Shown piece by piece: positions 44,763-59,626 of a stretch of 64,000 nucleotides of DNA. Numbering within the stretch: position 1 is the stretch's first letter; every line of letters begins with the position of its first letter. The DNA lies in NCBI RefSeq assembly GCF_012939955.1, contig NZ_SPMY01000005.1, positions 56,377 through 120,376 of the forward strand, in the 5' to 3' direction. Under the pieces are notes generated by a model. It had not been told where the DNA came from and did not search any database. It saw only the letters and a program-made list of their open reading frames with translations. A program made the position numbers and the translations under genes. The stretch is from Candidatus Accumulibacter phosphatis. Lineage in GTDB: Bacteria; Pseudomonadota; Gammaproteobacteria; Burkholderiales; Rhodocyclaceae.

Positions 44763-45546
44763 ATGAGCCGGCGCCCATTACGTATTGGCCTTTCGGCGCG
44801 CATTTATCATCCGCAGGCCGGCGCAACGGCCCTGCTCTCCAAATCGCTGCACTACCTCGAACAGTCGGTGGCGCATTGGGTGATGGCGCGCGATGTGATG
44901 GTGTTCATGATTCCGGCGGTGAGCGGTGACGGCATCGTCAATCGCAGCAGTATCCGCCTCTCGGACTACGCGGAGTACCTCGACGGCCTGCTCCTGCAAG
45001 GCGGCGCCGACGTCAGCCCGCAAAGCTATGGCGAGGAGGCGCTGCATCCGGATTGGGGGGGGGGATATCGTGCGTGATGCCTACGAAATGGAACTGCTGC
45101 ACGAATTCATCGAAGCCGGCAAGGCGGTTTTGGGCATCTGTCGCGGTGCGCAGGTGATCAACGTGGCCCGCGGCGGAACGCTCTATCAGGACATTGCGAC
45201 GCAGATCGAGGCTGCGGGAGCGCATGTCCATGACGATTATGACCGCCACAGCCATGCCATTGCCTGGGAGGAGGATGCGGGCCTGGCCAGGCTCTATCCC
45301 GGTGCCAGCGGTGGCAAGGTGATCTCGATTCATCACCAGTCGATCAAAGCGCTTGGCCGCGGCCTGACCGTTGAGGCTCGTGGCGCGAGCGACGGAGTGA
45401 TCGAAGCGGTACGCCTGCAAGGCAAACCCTATGTGCTGGGTTTGCAGTGGCATCCCGAGTTTCATCCGCCGGGAAGTCCGGACTTGCTGGACAGTACGCC
45501 AATTCTCGACGAGTTTCTCAACGCCGCGCGTGGCCATCGCTGGTGA
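44763..45546 (+). pseudogene. Class I glutamine-amidotransferase-like hydrolase (PuuD/C26 type), frameshifted
   Basis: Frame one starts at the ATG at 44763 after AAGGAGG and reads IGLSARIYHPQAG through DGLLLQGGADVSPQSYGEEA. It leaves frame at the ten-G run 45055-45064 and stops at 45077. The second frame carries VRDAYEMELLHEFIEAGKAV, the nucleophile elbow GICRGAQVIN (Cys codon 45139-45141), HHQSIKALG and the His/Glu pair LQWHPEFHP, ending at 45546. Nine G would keep a single 260-codon frame with PDWGGDIVRDAYEM. Members hydrolyse gamma-glutamyl amides such as gamma-glutamyl-GABA. All catalytic residues survive, so a slippage event or sequencing error in the G-tract is the only defect. Confidence 0.9.
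45055..45064 (+). repeat. Poly-G tract (10 G) inside a coding region
   Basis: Ten consecutive G shift the reading frame of the amidotransferase-like gene. Such tracts are prone to replication slippage and to sequencing indels. Confidence 0.9.
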
Positions 45547-45605
45547 AGCGGTACGCTGGCGGCGAAGGGTGGCTAGCGGTCAGCTGGCCGCCCTTCGCCG
45601 CTGCC

Positions 45606-48600
45606 TCAAAGCTCGCCTTCCACGGCCAGTAGCGCGACCGGGAAGCTGGCCAGGATCTCGCCGATCGGCAATTGCGCGCTTGCCGAATGACTCTCGCCGC
45701 TGAGCAGATTGCGCCAGCCAGCGGCGGCTAGCCCGTCGGGCAGTTCGAGCATGGTATCGGTCCACACCTCATTGCCCAGCGGCAGCACCCGGTTATCGCC
45801 GAGCAGGCGCACCGGCAGCAGCGGCACAACGACGACAATGGCGCGCTCGCCGTGGCGGCGGGCGTAGGCGCAGACGTGCGCCGCGTGTTCGCCGCTGACT
45901 TTCAGGGGCAGGTAGTCACCCTGCTCGAGAACCTCCGGCCAGCGCGCGCGCAGCGCCAGACTCTGCCACAGCGTGTACAGCTTGATGCGCCCGTCGGTCA
46001 TGTCGGCGACCAGCGGTCGCAGGCGGTCGGGCCACTGTTCCGACGGCCCGTCGACCAGCGCCTGCACCTGCGCCAGCAGCTCGCGGCGCAGCGCAAAGTC
46101 TACCGGCCGGCGGTTGTCCGGGTCGACCAGGTTGAACTGCCATAGCTCGCAGCCCTGGTAGATGTCCGGCACGCCCGGTGAGGTGACCTTGATCAGCGCC
46201 TGGGCCAGGGCATTGATCAGGCCGTGGTGGCTGATCGTCTGCAGCATGAGTGCGAAGTCGGCGAGGAACAGGTTCTTGTCGCCGGGTGCCAGCAGGGCGT
46301 GGACAAAGTCGCTGACCGCGCCTTCGTACGCGCTGTTGACCTGCACCCAGCTGCTGTGCTCCTTGCCTTCACGCAGGGCCTTGATCATATAGGCATCGAT
46401 ACGCGTCCGGTACTCGGCCAGTTCATCGTCGTTCGGCGGGGTCAGCGGCCAGGTGCCGAGCAGTGTCTGGTAGAGCAGATACTCGTCGTTACGCGACGGG
46501 GCTTCAACGCCATCGACCAGATGTTTGCGGCCGCGATTGAGACGCCGCCAGCGCTTGAGCATCAGTTTCCACGCCGCCGGGATCTCGGAGAGCACGTTGA
46601 TGCGCGCGCGCGCGTCCTCGGAACGCTTGCTGTCGTGTGTCGAGGTGGCGAGCATGTTGTGCGGCCAGCGGACGGCACGGGCACGCGTGGCGGCATGGAA
46701 GGCGGCCACCGAAATGCCGAAGCGGCGCGGCTCGCCGCCGACGTCGTTGAGCGAGCTCAGGCGATGGTAACGGTAGAAGGCAGTGTCTTCGACACCCTTG
46801 GCCATCACCGGTGACGACACCTGCTGAAACTTCATGGCGAAGGCTTCGAGCGGCTCGCGGTAGGAGGCGCTGCGGCCGCGGGCGAGATCGGTGGTCAGCA
46901 CGCCCTCGAGGAAGTCGTAGATGCCGGTATCGAACAGCGGGCTGCGTTTTTTTGCCACCGCCACTGCCCAGGCGATGTGGCGGCGGTCGTCGGCCGACAG
47001 TTCGCCATAGGCAACGTAGCTGCGATAGACGGGGAAACAGGCCACGACTTCGATCAAGGCTTCGCGAAGACCGTTGAGGGTGAAGTCGCAGGTGTCCCGG
47101 TCGGCGGCAGCGATACGCGCCAGGCGGTTGGCGAGGACGCTGAACTCGCTCGCCAGCGCGGTGTGCATGATCAGCTTCTTGGCGTCGTAGGCGAGTTCTT
47201 CGAAGTCGCTGTCGACACCCGTGAAATCGCGGTAGATACGCGTCATGCGTCGCTCTGAGGCGGTATCGACGAAGAGGTTGTTGACCAGGTTGGAAAAGCG
47301 ATAGCCGGTGGCGCCATGGATCGGCCAGTCATCCGGCAGGCGCTCGTGCTCGGCGAGGATTTTTTCGATGACCAGATAGATGGGCAGTGCTTCGCCGGGT
47401 GCCAGCGGCTTGCCGCCTGCCGCCTGTTGCAGCTGGCGGAAATACGCACCAGGGTCGAACATTCCGTCCGGATGGTCGATACGCAGCCCTTCAACCTTGC
47501 CCTGGGCGACGAGATCGAGAATCAGATGATGGGTGGCGTCGAACACCGCCGGGTCTTCCATGCGCAAGGCGGCGAGGTCGTTGATATCGAAAAAGCGGCG
47601 ATAGTTGATTTCGTCGCAGGCCACCCGCCAGTAGGCGAGACGGTAGCCCTGTACCTGGATCAGCTCGTGCAGCAGGTCGAAGCTGGCCGGATGCCCGGGG
47701 CGGCCGTTGAACTCGGCGAGATTGTCGGCGATGTGGTGGGCGATGTCGGCATGTGCTTCGGTGAACGCCGCCAGGTGGCGCTTATGCACTTCCTTGTCGC
47801 GTTGCCGCTCGGCCATTTTCGGCGCTTTGCTGTTGGTCCGTGCCGGCAGGTGCCCGAAGGCGGTGAGCAGGGTTTCCAGTTCGCCGTAGCGCTCGTGCCC
47901 TTCGCCCAGGGTGGTCGCCAGGCGTTCGCGGCGATGCCCGACGATACGCGGGTAGCTGGCCGGGTCCACCGGCAGCCGGTGCTGGTAGTAGAAGATGCTG
48001 AACTCGCCGCGCACGGCGTCGTAGTCCAGGCGCAGTTCGCCGGCGTTGAGCACCTGCCCGTAGTGCGCGCCCAGCAGCGGCAACAGGACCTTGCCTTTGA
48101 GCTCGCGGTTGAGCGGGTCCCAGTCGATATCGAAGAACGCGCCCCAGGCCGAGGCCGGACCGTTTTCCAGGACGTCCAGCCACCAGGCGTTGTCCGAGCC
48201 CATGATTCCCATATGGTTGGGAACCACGTCGATGACCTGTGACAGACCGTTTTCCTTGAGGGCGGCGGCGAAGTCCTCGAATTCCTGAGGGGTGCCGATT
48301 TCCGGATTGAGTTCGGCGTGTCCGACGATGTCGTAACCGTGCGTGCTGCCGGGTCGCGCCCGCAGATAAGGCGAGGCGTAGCAGTGGCTGATTCCCAGCG
48401 CCGCCAGATAGGACGATAGCGCTCCGGCCTGGGCAAAGGTGAAGTCGCGGTTGAACTGCATCCGGTACGTCGCGCGCGGGATGATCGTTGCCCGCGAAGG
48501 CATCGTCATTTCCTCGGGCGGTACGACCGCCGTGCCGCGCTCGTTGATCAGCTGTTCGCCAACGGCGCCGAAACGTCCGTCTTGCGGCCAGTCTTCGAGA

Positions 48601-50744
48601 TCCAGCGGCAGCCGGCGCCGCCAGTTGGGATGCTGGTCGTCACGGCTGCCGGGCAGATTGGCCTGCTCGATAGTGCCGAGAATGTCCTCGGGCTGGACGA
48701 CCAGCAGCTGGGCCGGCGTTCGCGCCAGGAAAGCGTGGATGGCGACCACGAAGTCCTGTGTGATCTCGGGGACCGAAAAAGGGTGCACGCTGGCGCCCTC
48801 GGGCAGCAAGTCGGCGTGCTTCAGCGCCATCAGGAAGCGCGCGCGATCCTGGGCGCGGTCGACGACCATGTGCTCGAACTGCGCTTCGTCGGGGAAAAGC
48901 TGCAGCGCCGCGCGGGTGTCGATATCGTGGCCTTTCCAGAAGCCCTTCAAGGTCGGTAGATCGTGGGTACTGACGGCGACCAGCGCCTGCCGCGGATACT
49001 CGCCAGGTGGCTTGAAGTTGCCGTCCTTGCTGCGCTCGAAAAGGAAGGGGCGGTAGGAGAGCACGCCGGCGCTCGCCAAACGCGGCCGGAAGCCGTCCGG
49101 AACGGTGCCCAGGTCTTCGCCGATGACCATGCAGCGATTGCGCTGGCTTTCCAGCGCGACGATGGCCAGCAGGTCGGCGAGCCGATAGTTGACGTAGGCG
49201 CCTTCCGTCGCCGGTCGGCCAACGGGAACCCAGAACAGACGCGCCAGGCCCATCACATGGTCGATGCGCAGCGCGCCACAGTGGCGCATGTTGGCGCGCA
49301 GCATGGCGATGAAGGGTGCGTAGGCGGCTTCGCGCAGGCGGTGCGGCACTAGCGGCGGTAGCCCCCAGTCCTGACCGACGGGGTTGAACTCGTCGGGTGG
49401 CGCGCCGACGTAAGCGGCGCCGGCAAAGGCGTTTTGCCACGCCCAGGCTTCCGAGCCGCCGGGATTAACGCCGACCGCCAAATCCTGATAGAGGCCGACG
49501 CCAAGGCCGCGACGCCACGATTGCTGGCCCAGTGCCGTCAGTTGTTCGTCGGCGAGCCACTGCAGCCAGGCCGAGTATTCGACGGCTTCGGCATGTTCAT
49601 CGGCGAAGGCGGCTACCGCGACTGCCTGTGGGTCACGGTATTCCGTGGGCCACGCGGGCCAGCCCCAGATGGCGGGGTTCTCCTGCTGGAAGTGCGCCTG
49701 CAAGGCCTCGAAACGGGCGTGCAACTCGAGTGTCTGGCCGCCTTGCGTGCGAAACAGGCGGAAAGCGCGTGCCCGGGCGCTGTCATTGCCCAGATGCTGG
49801 TCCCGGAAATGGCGGTAAAGTGCGCTCAGAATTTCGCGCTTGGCGGCCGAGACTTCCTGGTAGTCGACCTCGTCGGCGACGCGCAGGCGCCGCAGCCGGC
49901 CCTGGAAGCGCTCGGAGGCGACCAGCTGGCGGGCCGCCTCGCATTCGCTGAACTCGGGGACGGCTTCGACGTCGATGTACAGCACATTGACGAAGCAGCG
50001 GCTGGACGGGCTGTAGGGGCTGATCCGCGCCGGGTCGTCCGGGAACAGGGCGTGGAGTGGATTGACGCCGATTACCCCGCCACCGGCGTCCGCTGACAGA
50101 TCGATCAGGGTGCGCAGGTCGCCGAAGTCACCGATGCCCCAGTTGCGCCGCGAGCGGACGCCGTAGAGTTGCACCGTCGGACCCCAGACGCGACCGTCTC
50201 CCTGCACGGCGTCGGGCAGGTAACAGCTAGCCGGGGCGACCACCAGGGTCATCGCCACCTGCGCCAGGCCGCCGCTGCCCGGTTGTTCGACTTCCAGGCG
50301 GTAGTAACCGGCTTCACTCGGTGGCGGCAGTTGCAGTTCCCCGCGCAGGAAGTCGACCCCGTCCACGCGCTGCTCGGCGAGTCTTGGCAGCTTGCCGGGC
50401 TCGAATTCGCCGCTGCTCGCGGTGCCGTTCTCGGCGCTCAGGATCCAGCGGTGTGGCTGGCCGGCACGCGCCACCGGCAGTGAGACGGCCAGTGTTGGCG
50501 TTTCGCCGAGTGCAACCACCTTGACCGGCGGCAGTGGCCGTCGCCACTCATCTTGCTGCAGGCCTTGCAGCAGTGTTGCCGGGTCGGCATCGGCCGGGAA
50601 GTGCATCGCCGCCAGCAGGGCGCGCAAAGTCTTTTCGGAGGTGGCGTGCGGTTTTCCCCAGACGTCGTCATAGCCGGCACTGATGCCGCAATGCTCGGCA
50701 AGTTGTGCCAGGGCGTCGTGGCGCTTTTCGTCAGCGGCGCTCAT
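45606..50744 (-). CDS. Fused 4-alpha-glucanotransferase / maltooligosyltrehalose synthase
   Basis: A single 1712-residue frame joins two enzymes. Residues about 1-735 are MalQ (GH77): NPLHALFPDDPARISPYSPS, nucleophile Asp495 in LRIDHVMGLARLFW, acid/base in VIGEDLGTVP and the third carboxylate in STHDLPTLKGFW. Residues about 746-1712 are TreY (GH13): RATYRMQFNRDFTFAQA, Asp1090 in GLRIDHPDGMFDP, VIEKILAEHERLP and STHDSKRSEDARARI. MalQ disproportionates maltodextrins; TreY turns the reducing end of a glucan into a trehalosyl unit for TreZ. Both sets of catalytic residues are intact and no stop or frameshift lies in the linker. The start at 50744 overlaps the treZ stop (ATGA). It is the last gene of the operon. 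Confidence 0.95.
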   Translation of the reverse strand: MSAADEKRHDALAQLAEHCGISAGYDDVWGKPHATSEKTLRALLAAMHFPADADPATLLQGLQQDEWRRPLPPVKVVALGETPTLAVSLPVARAGQPHRWILSAENGTASSGEFEPGKLPRLAEQRVDGVDFLRGELQLPPPSEAGYYRLEVEQPGSGGLAQVAMTLVVAPASCYLPDAVQGDGRVWGPTVQLYGVRSRRNWGIGDFGDLRTLIDLSADAGGGVIGVNPLHALFPDDPARISPYSPSSRCFVNVLYIDVEAVPEFSECEAARQLVASERFQGRLRRLRVADEVDYQEVSAAKREILSALYRHFRDQHLGNDSARARAFRLFRTQGGQTLELHARFEALQAHFQQENPAIWGWPAWPTEYRDPQAVAVAAFADEHAEAVEYSAWLQWLADEQLTALGQQSWRRGLGVGLYQDLAVGVNPGGSEAWAWQNAFAGAAYVGAPPDEFNPVGQDWGLPPLVPHRLREAAYAPFIAMLRANMRHCGALRIDHVMGLARLFWVPVGRPATEGAYVNYRLADLLAIVALESQRNRCMVIGEDLGTVPDGFRPRLASAGVLSYRPFLFERSKDGNFKPPGEYPRQALVAVSTHDLPTLKGFWKGHDIDTRAALQLFPDEAQFEHMVVDRAQDRARFLMALKHADLLPEGASVHPFSVPEITQDFVVAIHAFLARTPAQLLVVQPEDILGTIEQANLPGSRDDQHPNWRRRLPLDLEDWPQDGRFGAVGEQLINERGTAVVPPEEMTMPSRATIIPRATYRMQFNRDFTFAQAGALSSYLAALGISHCYASPYLRARPGSTHGYDIVGHAELNPEIGTPQEFEDFAAALKENGLSQVIDVVPNHMGIMGSDNAWWLDVLENGPASAWGAFFDIDWDPLNRELKGKVLLPLLGAHYGQVLNAGELRLDYDAVRGEFSIFYYQHRLPVDPASYPRIVGHRRERLATTLGEGHERYGELETLLTAFGHLPARTNSKAPKMAERQRDKEVHKRHLAAFTEAHADIAHHIADNLAEFNGRPGHPASFDLLHELIQVQGYRLAYWRVACDEINYRRFFDINDLAALRMEDPAVFDATHHLILDLVAQGKVEGLRIDHPDGMFDPGAYFRQLQQAAGGKPLAPGEALPIYLVIEKILAEHERLPDDWPIHGATGYRFSNLVNNLFVDTASERRMTRIYRDFTGVDSDFEELAYDAKKLIMHTALASEFSVLANRLARIAAADRDTCDFTLNGLREALIEVVACFPVYRSYVAYGELSADDRRHIAWAVAVAKKRSPLFDTGIYDFLEGVLTTDLARGRSASYREPLEAFAMKFQQVSSPVMAKGVEDTAFYRYHRLSSLNDVGGEPRRFGISVAAFHAATRARAVRWPHNMLATSTHDSKRSEDARARINVLSEIPAAWKLMLKRWRRLNRGRKHLVDGVEAPSRNDEYLLYQTLLGTWPLTPPNDDELAEYRTRIDAYMIKALREGKEHSSWVQVNSAYEGAVSDFVHALLAPGDKNLFLADFALMLQTISHHGLINALAQALIKVTSPGVPDIYQGCELWQFNLVDPDNRRPVDFALRRELLAQVQALVDGPSEQWPDRLRPLVADMTDGRIKLYTLWQSLALRARWPEVLEQGDYLPLKVSGEHAAHVCAYARRHGERAIVVVVPLLPVRLLGDNRVLPLGNEVWTDTMLELPDGLAAAGWRNLLSGESHSASAQLPIGEILASFPVALLAVEGEL

Positions 50745-52572
50745 GGGCGGTCTCCGATGTGCAGATGCCAGGCCACCGACCATGCCGGCAGTTGGCCGCT
50801 GGCGAGTGCGCCAGCGTCAAGATTGGCGGTCGCGAAGAGCAGCTGGCCGCTGGCCGGTGTGGCGACCAGCTGATCGTCACCAAGATTGGCAAGCAGGGTC
50901 AGCAGGCTGCGGTCGCCGAGAGTCCAGTTGATCGACAAGCAACGTGGCGACAACAGCTTCAGCTGCGGATCACCATTGCCCATGCCGGCCAGACGCGGCG
51001 CAATCCACTGGTGACGTAGCGAGAGCAGTTGCCGGTGCAGTTCCAGGGTGGCGCGGTGTGGCTCACGGTCGATTGCGCTCCAGTCGAGAACGCCGGCTGC
51101 GAAGGTCTCCAGCGCGTTCGGATCGGGGATGCTGGCGCGCACTTCTGGATCGGCAAAGCGCGCGAAGCGTCCGAATTCGCGGCGGCGGCCTTCGGTCACC
51201 AGGCGCGCCAGTTCGGGGCCGAAGTCGCAGAAGAACTGGAAGGGCTGGGTGGTCGCAAACTCCTCGCCCATGAACAGCAGCGGCGGCTGCGGCGCGAGCA
51301 GCAGGATGCTGGTGACGGCCTCCATCGCCGCCGGCGGAGCGAGGTGAGCGAGACGCTCGCCGAAAGCGCGGTTGCCGATCTGGTCGTGGTTCTGCAGGAA
51401 ATTGATGAACGCTGCCGGCGGCAGGTGGGCGCTCGCTTCGCCACGCCGTTCGCCATGCGCGAAAGTCGAGGCTTCACCCTGATAGGCGAAGCCCTCGCTG
51501 AGGCAGCGACCGAGACGGCGCACCGGTTCGGCCGCGTAGTCGCTGTAGTAGCCGTCGGTTTCGCCCGTGGCCACGACGTGAAAGCAGTGGTGGATGTCGT
51601 CGTTCCACTGTGCGGTGCCATGCACCAGACGGCCGGACTCGTTGCGGGCGAGATAGCGCGCCTGATTGCGCTCGTTCTCGAGCACCATGTGCACGTGCCG
51701 CGCGCGTCCCGGCACCGCCTTGAAGGCGGCGGCAAGCTCCTCGATGATGTCCGGCGAGCTGTCGTCGCAGATGGCGTGGATGGCATCGAGGCGCAGGCCG
51801 TCGAGATGGAACTCCTCCAGCCAGTAGAGGACGTTGTGCACGAAGAAATCGCGTACCGCGCGGCTGCCTTCGCCATCGAAGTTGATCGCCGCACCCCAGG
51901 GGGTTTCGTGGCGCGGGTTGAAGAAGTCGGGGGCGTAGGCGTGCAGATAGTTGCCTTCCGGACCAAAGTGGTTGTACACCACGTCGAGCAGGACCATCAG
52001 GCCGCGCTCGTGGGCGGCGGCGATCAGGCGCTTGAAGTCTTCCGGTCGGCCGTAGGCGGCGTCGGGTGCGAACGGCAGGACGCCGTCGTAGCCCCAGTTG
52101 CGCTGCCCCGGGAAGTCCGAGACGGGCATGATTTCGAGCGCGGTGACGCCGAGTTCGACGAGATAGTCGAGGCGCTCGATGGCGCCAGCGAAGTCGCCGG
52201 CCTTGGTGAAGCTGCCGATATGCAACTCGTAGATTACGGCTTCCTCCCACGGCCGACCGCGCCATTCGCTGTCGGGCCAGTCGAAGGCGGCAGGGGCAAC
52301 GATTTCGGAAGCCCCATGCACGTCGTCAGGGTTGTAGCGCGATGCCGGATCGGGAACCAGCAAACCATCCGGCAGCTTGAACAGATAGCGACCGCCGGCT
52401 TGTGCTTCGGCGACGGTGAGTTCGAACCAGCCGCCCGCGGCAGCGGTCATCGGCAGTTCGGGGGCACCGTCGAGCTGCAGGCCGACAGCGTCTACGCCGG
52501 GCGCCCAGAGGCGAAAACGGACGCCGCCTTCGGCGAGGACTTCGGCACCGAAAGGCATGTTGTGCTGGCGTT

Positions 52573-52576
<4 letters not shown>
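50741..52576 (-). CDS. treZ: Malto-oligosyltrehalose trehalohydrolase
   Basis: Cleaves trehalose from the maltooligosyl-trehalose made by TreY. The 611-residue GH13 enzyme has an N-terminal beta-sandwich (residues 1-100, GGVRFRLWAPGVDAV). The catalytic barrel carries VIYELHIGSFTKAGDF, the Asp264 nucleophile in [13 protein letters not shown], the acidic VLENERNQ segment and the NHDQIGNRAFGERL transition-state Asp. A C-terminal sheet domain ends the protein. Length is normal (about 600). It overlaps glgX upstream and malQ-treY downstream by 4 bp each, so the three are translationally coupled. Confidence 0.96.
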
Positions 52577-54705
<2,129 letters not shown>

Positions 54706-54715
54706 GGTGGACCTC

Positions 54716-55939
54716 CTAAATTTGGTAGCGGGTTACGTCAGGGACATCCAGACCTTTGGCCAAAACCACTACGCCGCCGTTGCTGACCGTATAGCGGGCG
54801 CGGTCGGCGGCGGCATCGAAGCCGATGCGTGAGTTTGGCTCGACGACGTTGTAGCGGTCGACAATGACCCGCTTGAGACGCGAGCCACGGCGGATGACGG
54901 TGTAGTCCATGATCAGGCAGTCGTCGATCTCGACGTCTTCCTCGACGACGACTTCACGACGCAGCATCGAGTTGCTGATGCGCGCGTTCTTGATCAGCGA
55001 GCCGGCGGCGATGGTGCTGTTGCTGATGTTGCCGGAGATCAGTGGTGATGGTCCCTGGTAGGAACTCGAGTTGATGAACCATTTCGGATTGAAGAGGTTG
55101 AAGCGCGGTTTGGCGCCGAGGACGTCGTAGTGGGCTTCGTAATAGGCGTCGATGTCGCCGACGTCGCGCCAGTAGGACTGTTCCTCATAATCCGCGACAC
55201 CCGGAACGTGGTTGTCAGCGAAGTTGTAGGCCAGGACCTGGTGCGTCTTGATCAGCCGCGGCAGGATGTGGTGGCCGAAATCGTGCTCGTCGTTCTCATT
55301 GGCCTCGCGCAGCGCTTTCAACAGGACGTCGGTGTTGAACAGGTAGTTGCCCATCGAGCCGTAGGCGCGCGTCGGGTCGCTGAGCATCGCCGGTGGATTC
55401 GCCGGTTTCTCGAGGAAGCTGCGGATGCGGTGTCGCTTGTCGGCGTCGATGATGCCGAAGGCCGAGGCAGCGGCCAGGGGTACCGGAATCGCCGCCACCG
55501 ACACATGCGCCGAATTCCGGCGGTGGAAATCGATCATCTGGCGCACATCCATGCGGTAGATGTGATCGGCGCCGAAGACGGCAACCATGTCCGGCGAGTG
55601 GCGCTCGATGAGGTTGATGTTCTGGAAGACGGCGTCGGAGGTCCCCTGGAACCACTCCGCACCACCGCCGCGCATTTGCGGCGGCACGACGGTGACGAAC
55701 TGGCCGGTGTAGGCGTTGGAGTTTCCCCAGGCCTTGGCGACGTGCTCGATCAGCGACTGCGACTTGTACTGAACCATCAGGTAGATGCCGCGGATCTCCG
55801 AGTTCACCAGGTTACTGAGCACGAAGTCGGCGATCCGGTAGCGGCCGCCGAAAGGCACCGCCGGCTTGGAGCGTTGTGCAGTCAGAGGATGCAGCCGGGA
55901 ACCCTGGCCGCCAGCCAGGACCATCGCAAGTACTTTCAT
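54716..55939 (-). CDS. glgC: Glucose-1-phosphate adenylyltransferase (ADP-glucose pyrophosphorylase)
   Basis: Makes ADP-glucose, the committed and allosterically controlled step of bacterial glycogen synthesis. The 407-residue protein has the nucleotidyltransferase signature LAGGQGSRLHPLTAQRSKPA, then FGGRYRIADFVLSN, the metal-binding Asp in VFGADHIYRMD and FLEKPANPP. A C-terminal left-handed beta-helix (about 290-400) ends it. AAGGAG precedes the start. The gene is 26 bp after treS-mak and 10 bp before glgX. Its user enzyme, glycogen synthase GlgA, is not in the window. Confidence 0.97.
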   Translation of the reverse strand: MKVLAMVLAGGQGSRLHPLTAQRSKPAVPFGGRYRIADFVLSNLVNSEIRGIYLMVQYKSQSLIEHVAKAWGNSNAYTGQFVTVVPPQMRGGGAEWFQGTSDAVFQNINLIERHSPDMVAVFGADHIYRMDVRQMIDFHRRNSAHVSVAAIPVPLAAASAFGIIDADKRHRIRSFLEKPANPPAMLSDPTRAYGSMGNYLFNTDVLLKALREANENDEHDFGHHILPRLIKTHQVLAYNFADNHVPGVADYEEQSYWRDVGDIDAYYEAHYDVLGAKPRFNLFNPKWFINSSSYQGPSPLISGNISNSTIAAGSLIKNARISNSMLRREVVVEEDVEIDDCLIMDYTVIRRGSRLKRVIVDRYNVVEPNSRIGFDAAADRARYTVSNGGVVVLAKGLDVPDVTRYQI

Positions 55940-55965
55940 GGTGTTCTCTCCTTAACGGGTAAAAA

Positions 55966-59313
<3,348 letters not shown>

Positions 59314-59626
59314 CAATCATTTCCTCCACTCAAGGGAAGTCGTCAAAGTTAGGCTTCTGGTCGCAACGAGAAAGCCGTTGTCAGCAAGTGTCTCTACCGC
59401 CTGGCGAGGCGAACCGGCTGCAAGCCGGTACGGCCAGGGGCTGCTCTATCCGGCCGGGCCGACCGTTTTGCAGGATCAGGCGGGCGACGGTTGGCAGGGC
59501 GCCATTGGTGATCACACCATGTAGCAGCCAAGCATGACGGGATTGTCGAGCGCAGGCAAGAGGGATGCACGACCGCAGCTCTGGCCCGGATTCCTCCTGG
59601 CGTGTACAGGGCGAAAACGTCATCGC
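59314..59626. other. Intergenic region glgB / treS
   Basis: A 313-bp gap between two minus-strand genes. It contains a perfect 7-bp stem, 3-nt loop hairpin ACCGGCT-GCA-AGCCGGT at 59413-59429 that has no T-run on either side, and GC-rich palindromic sequence near 59447-59462. A separate promoter for treS-mak to malQ-treY may lie here, but I could not identify -35/-10 elements with confidence. Confidence 0.55.

Noticed and set aside
59413..59429. Strong hairpin between glgB and treS as a terminator
   Set aside because: The 7-bp stem has no T-run on either strand, so intrinsic termination is not supported.
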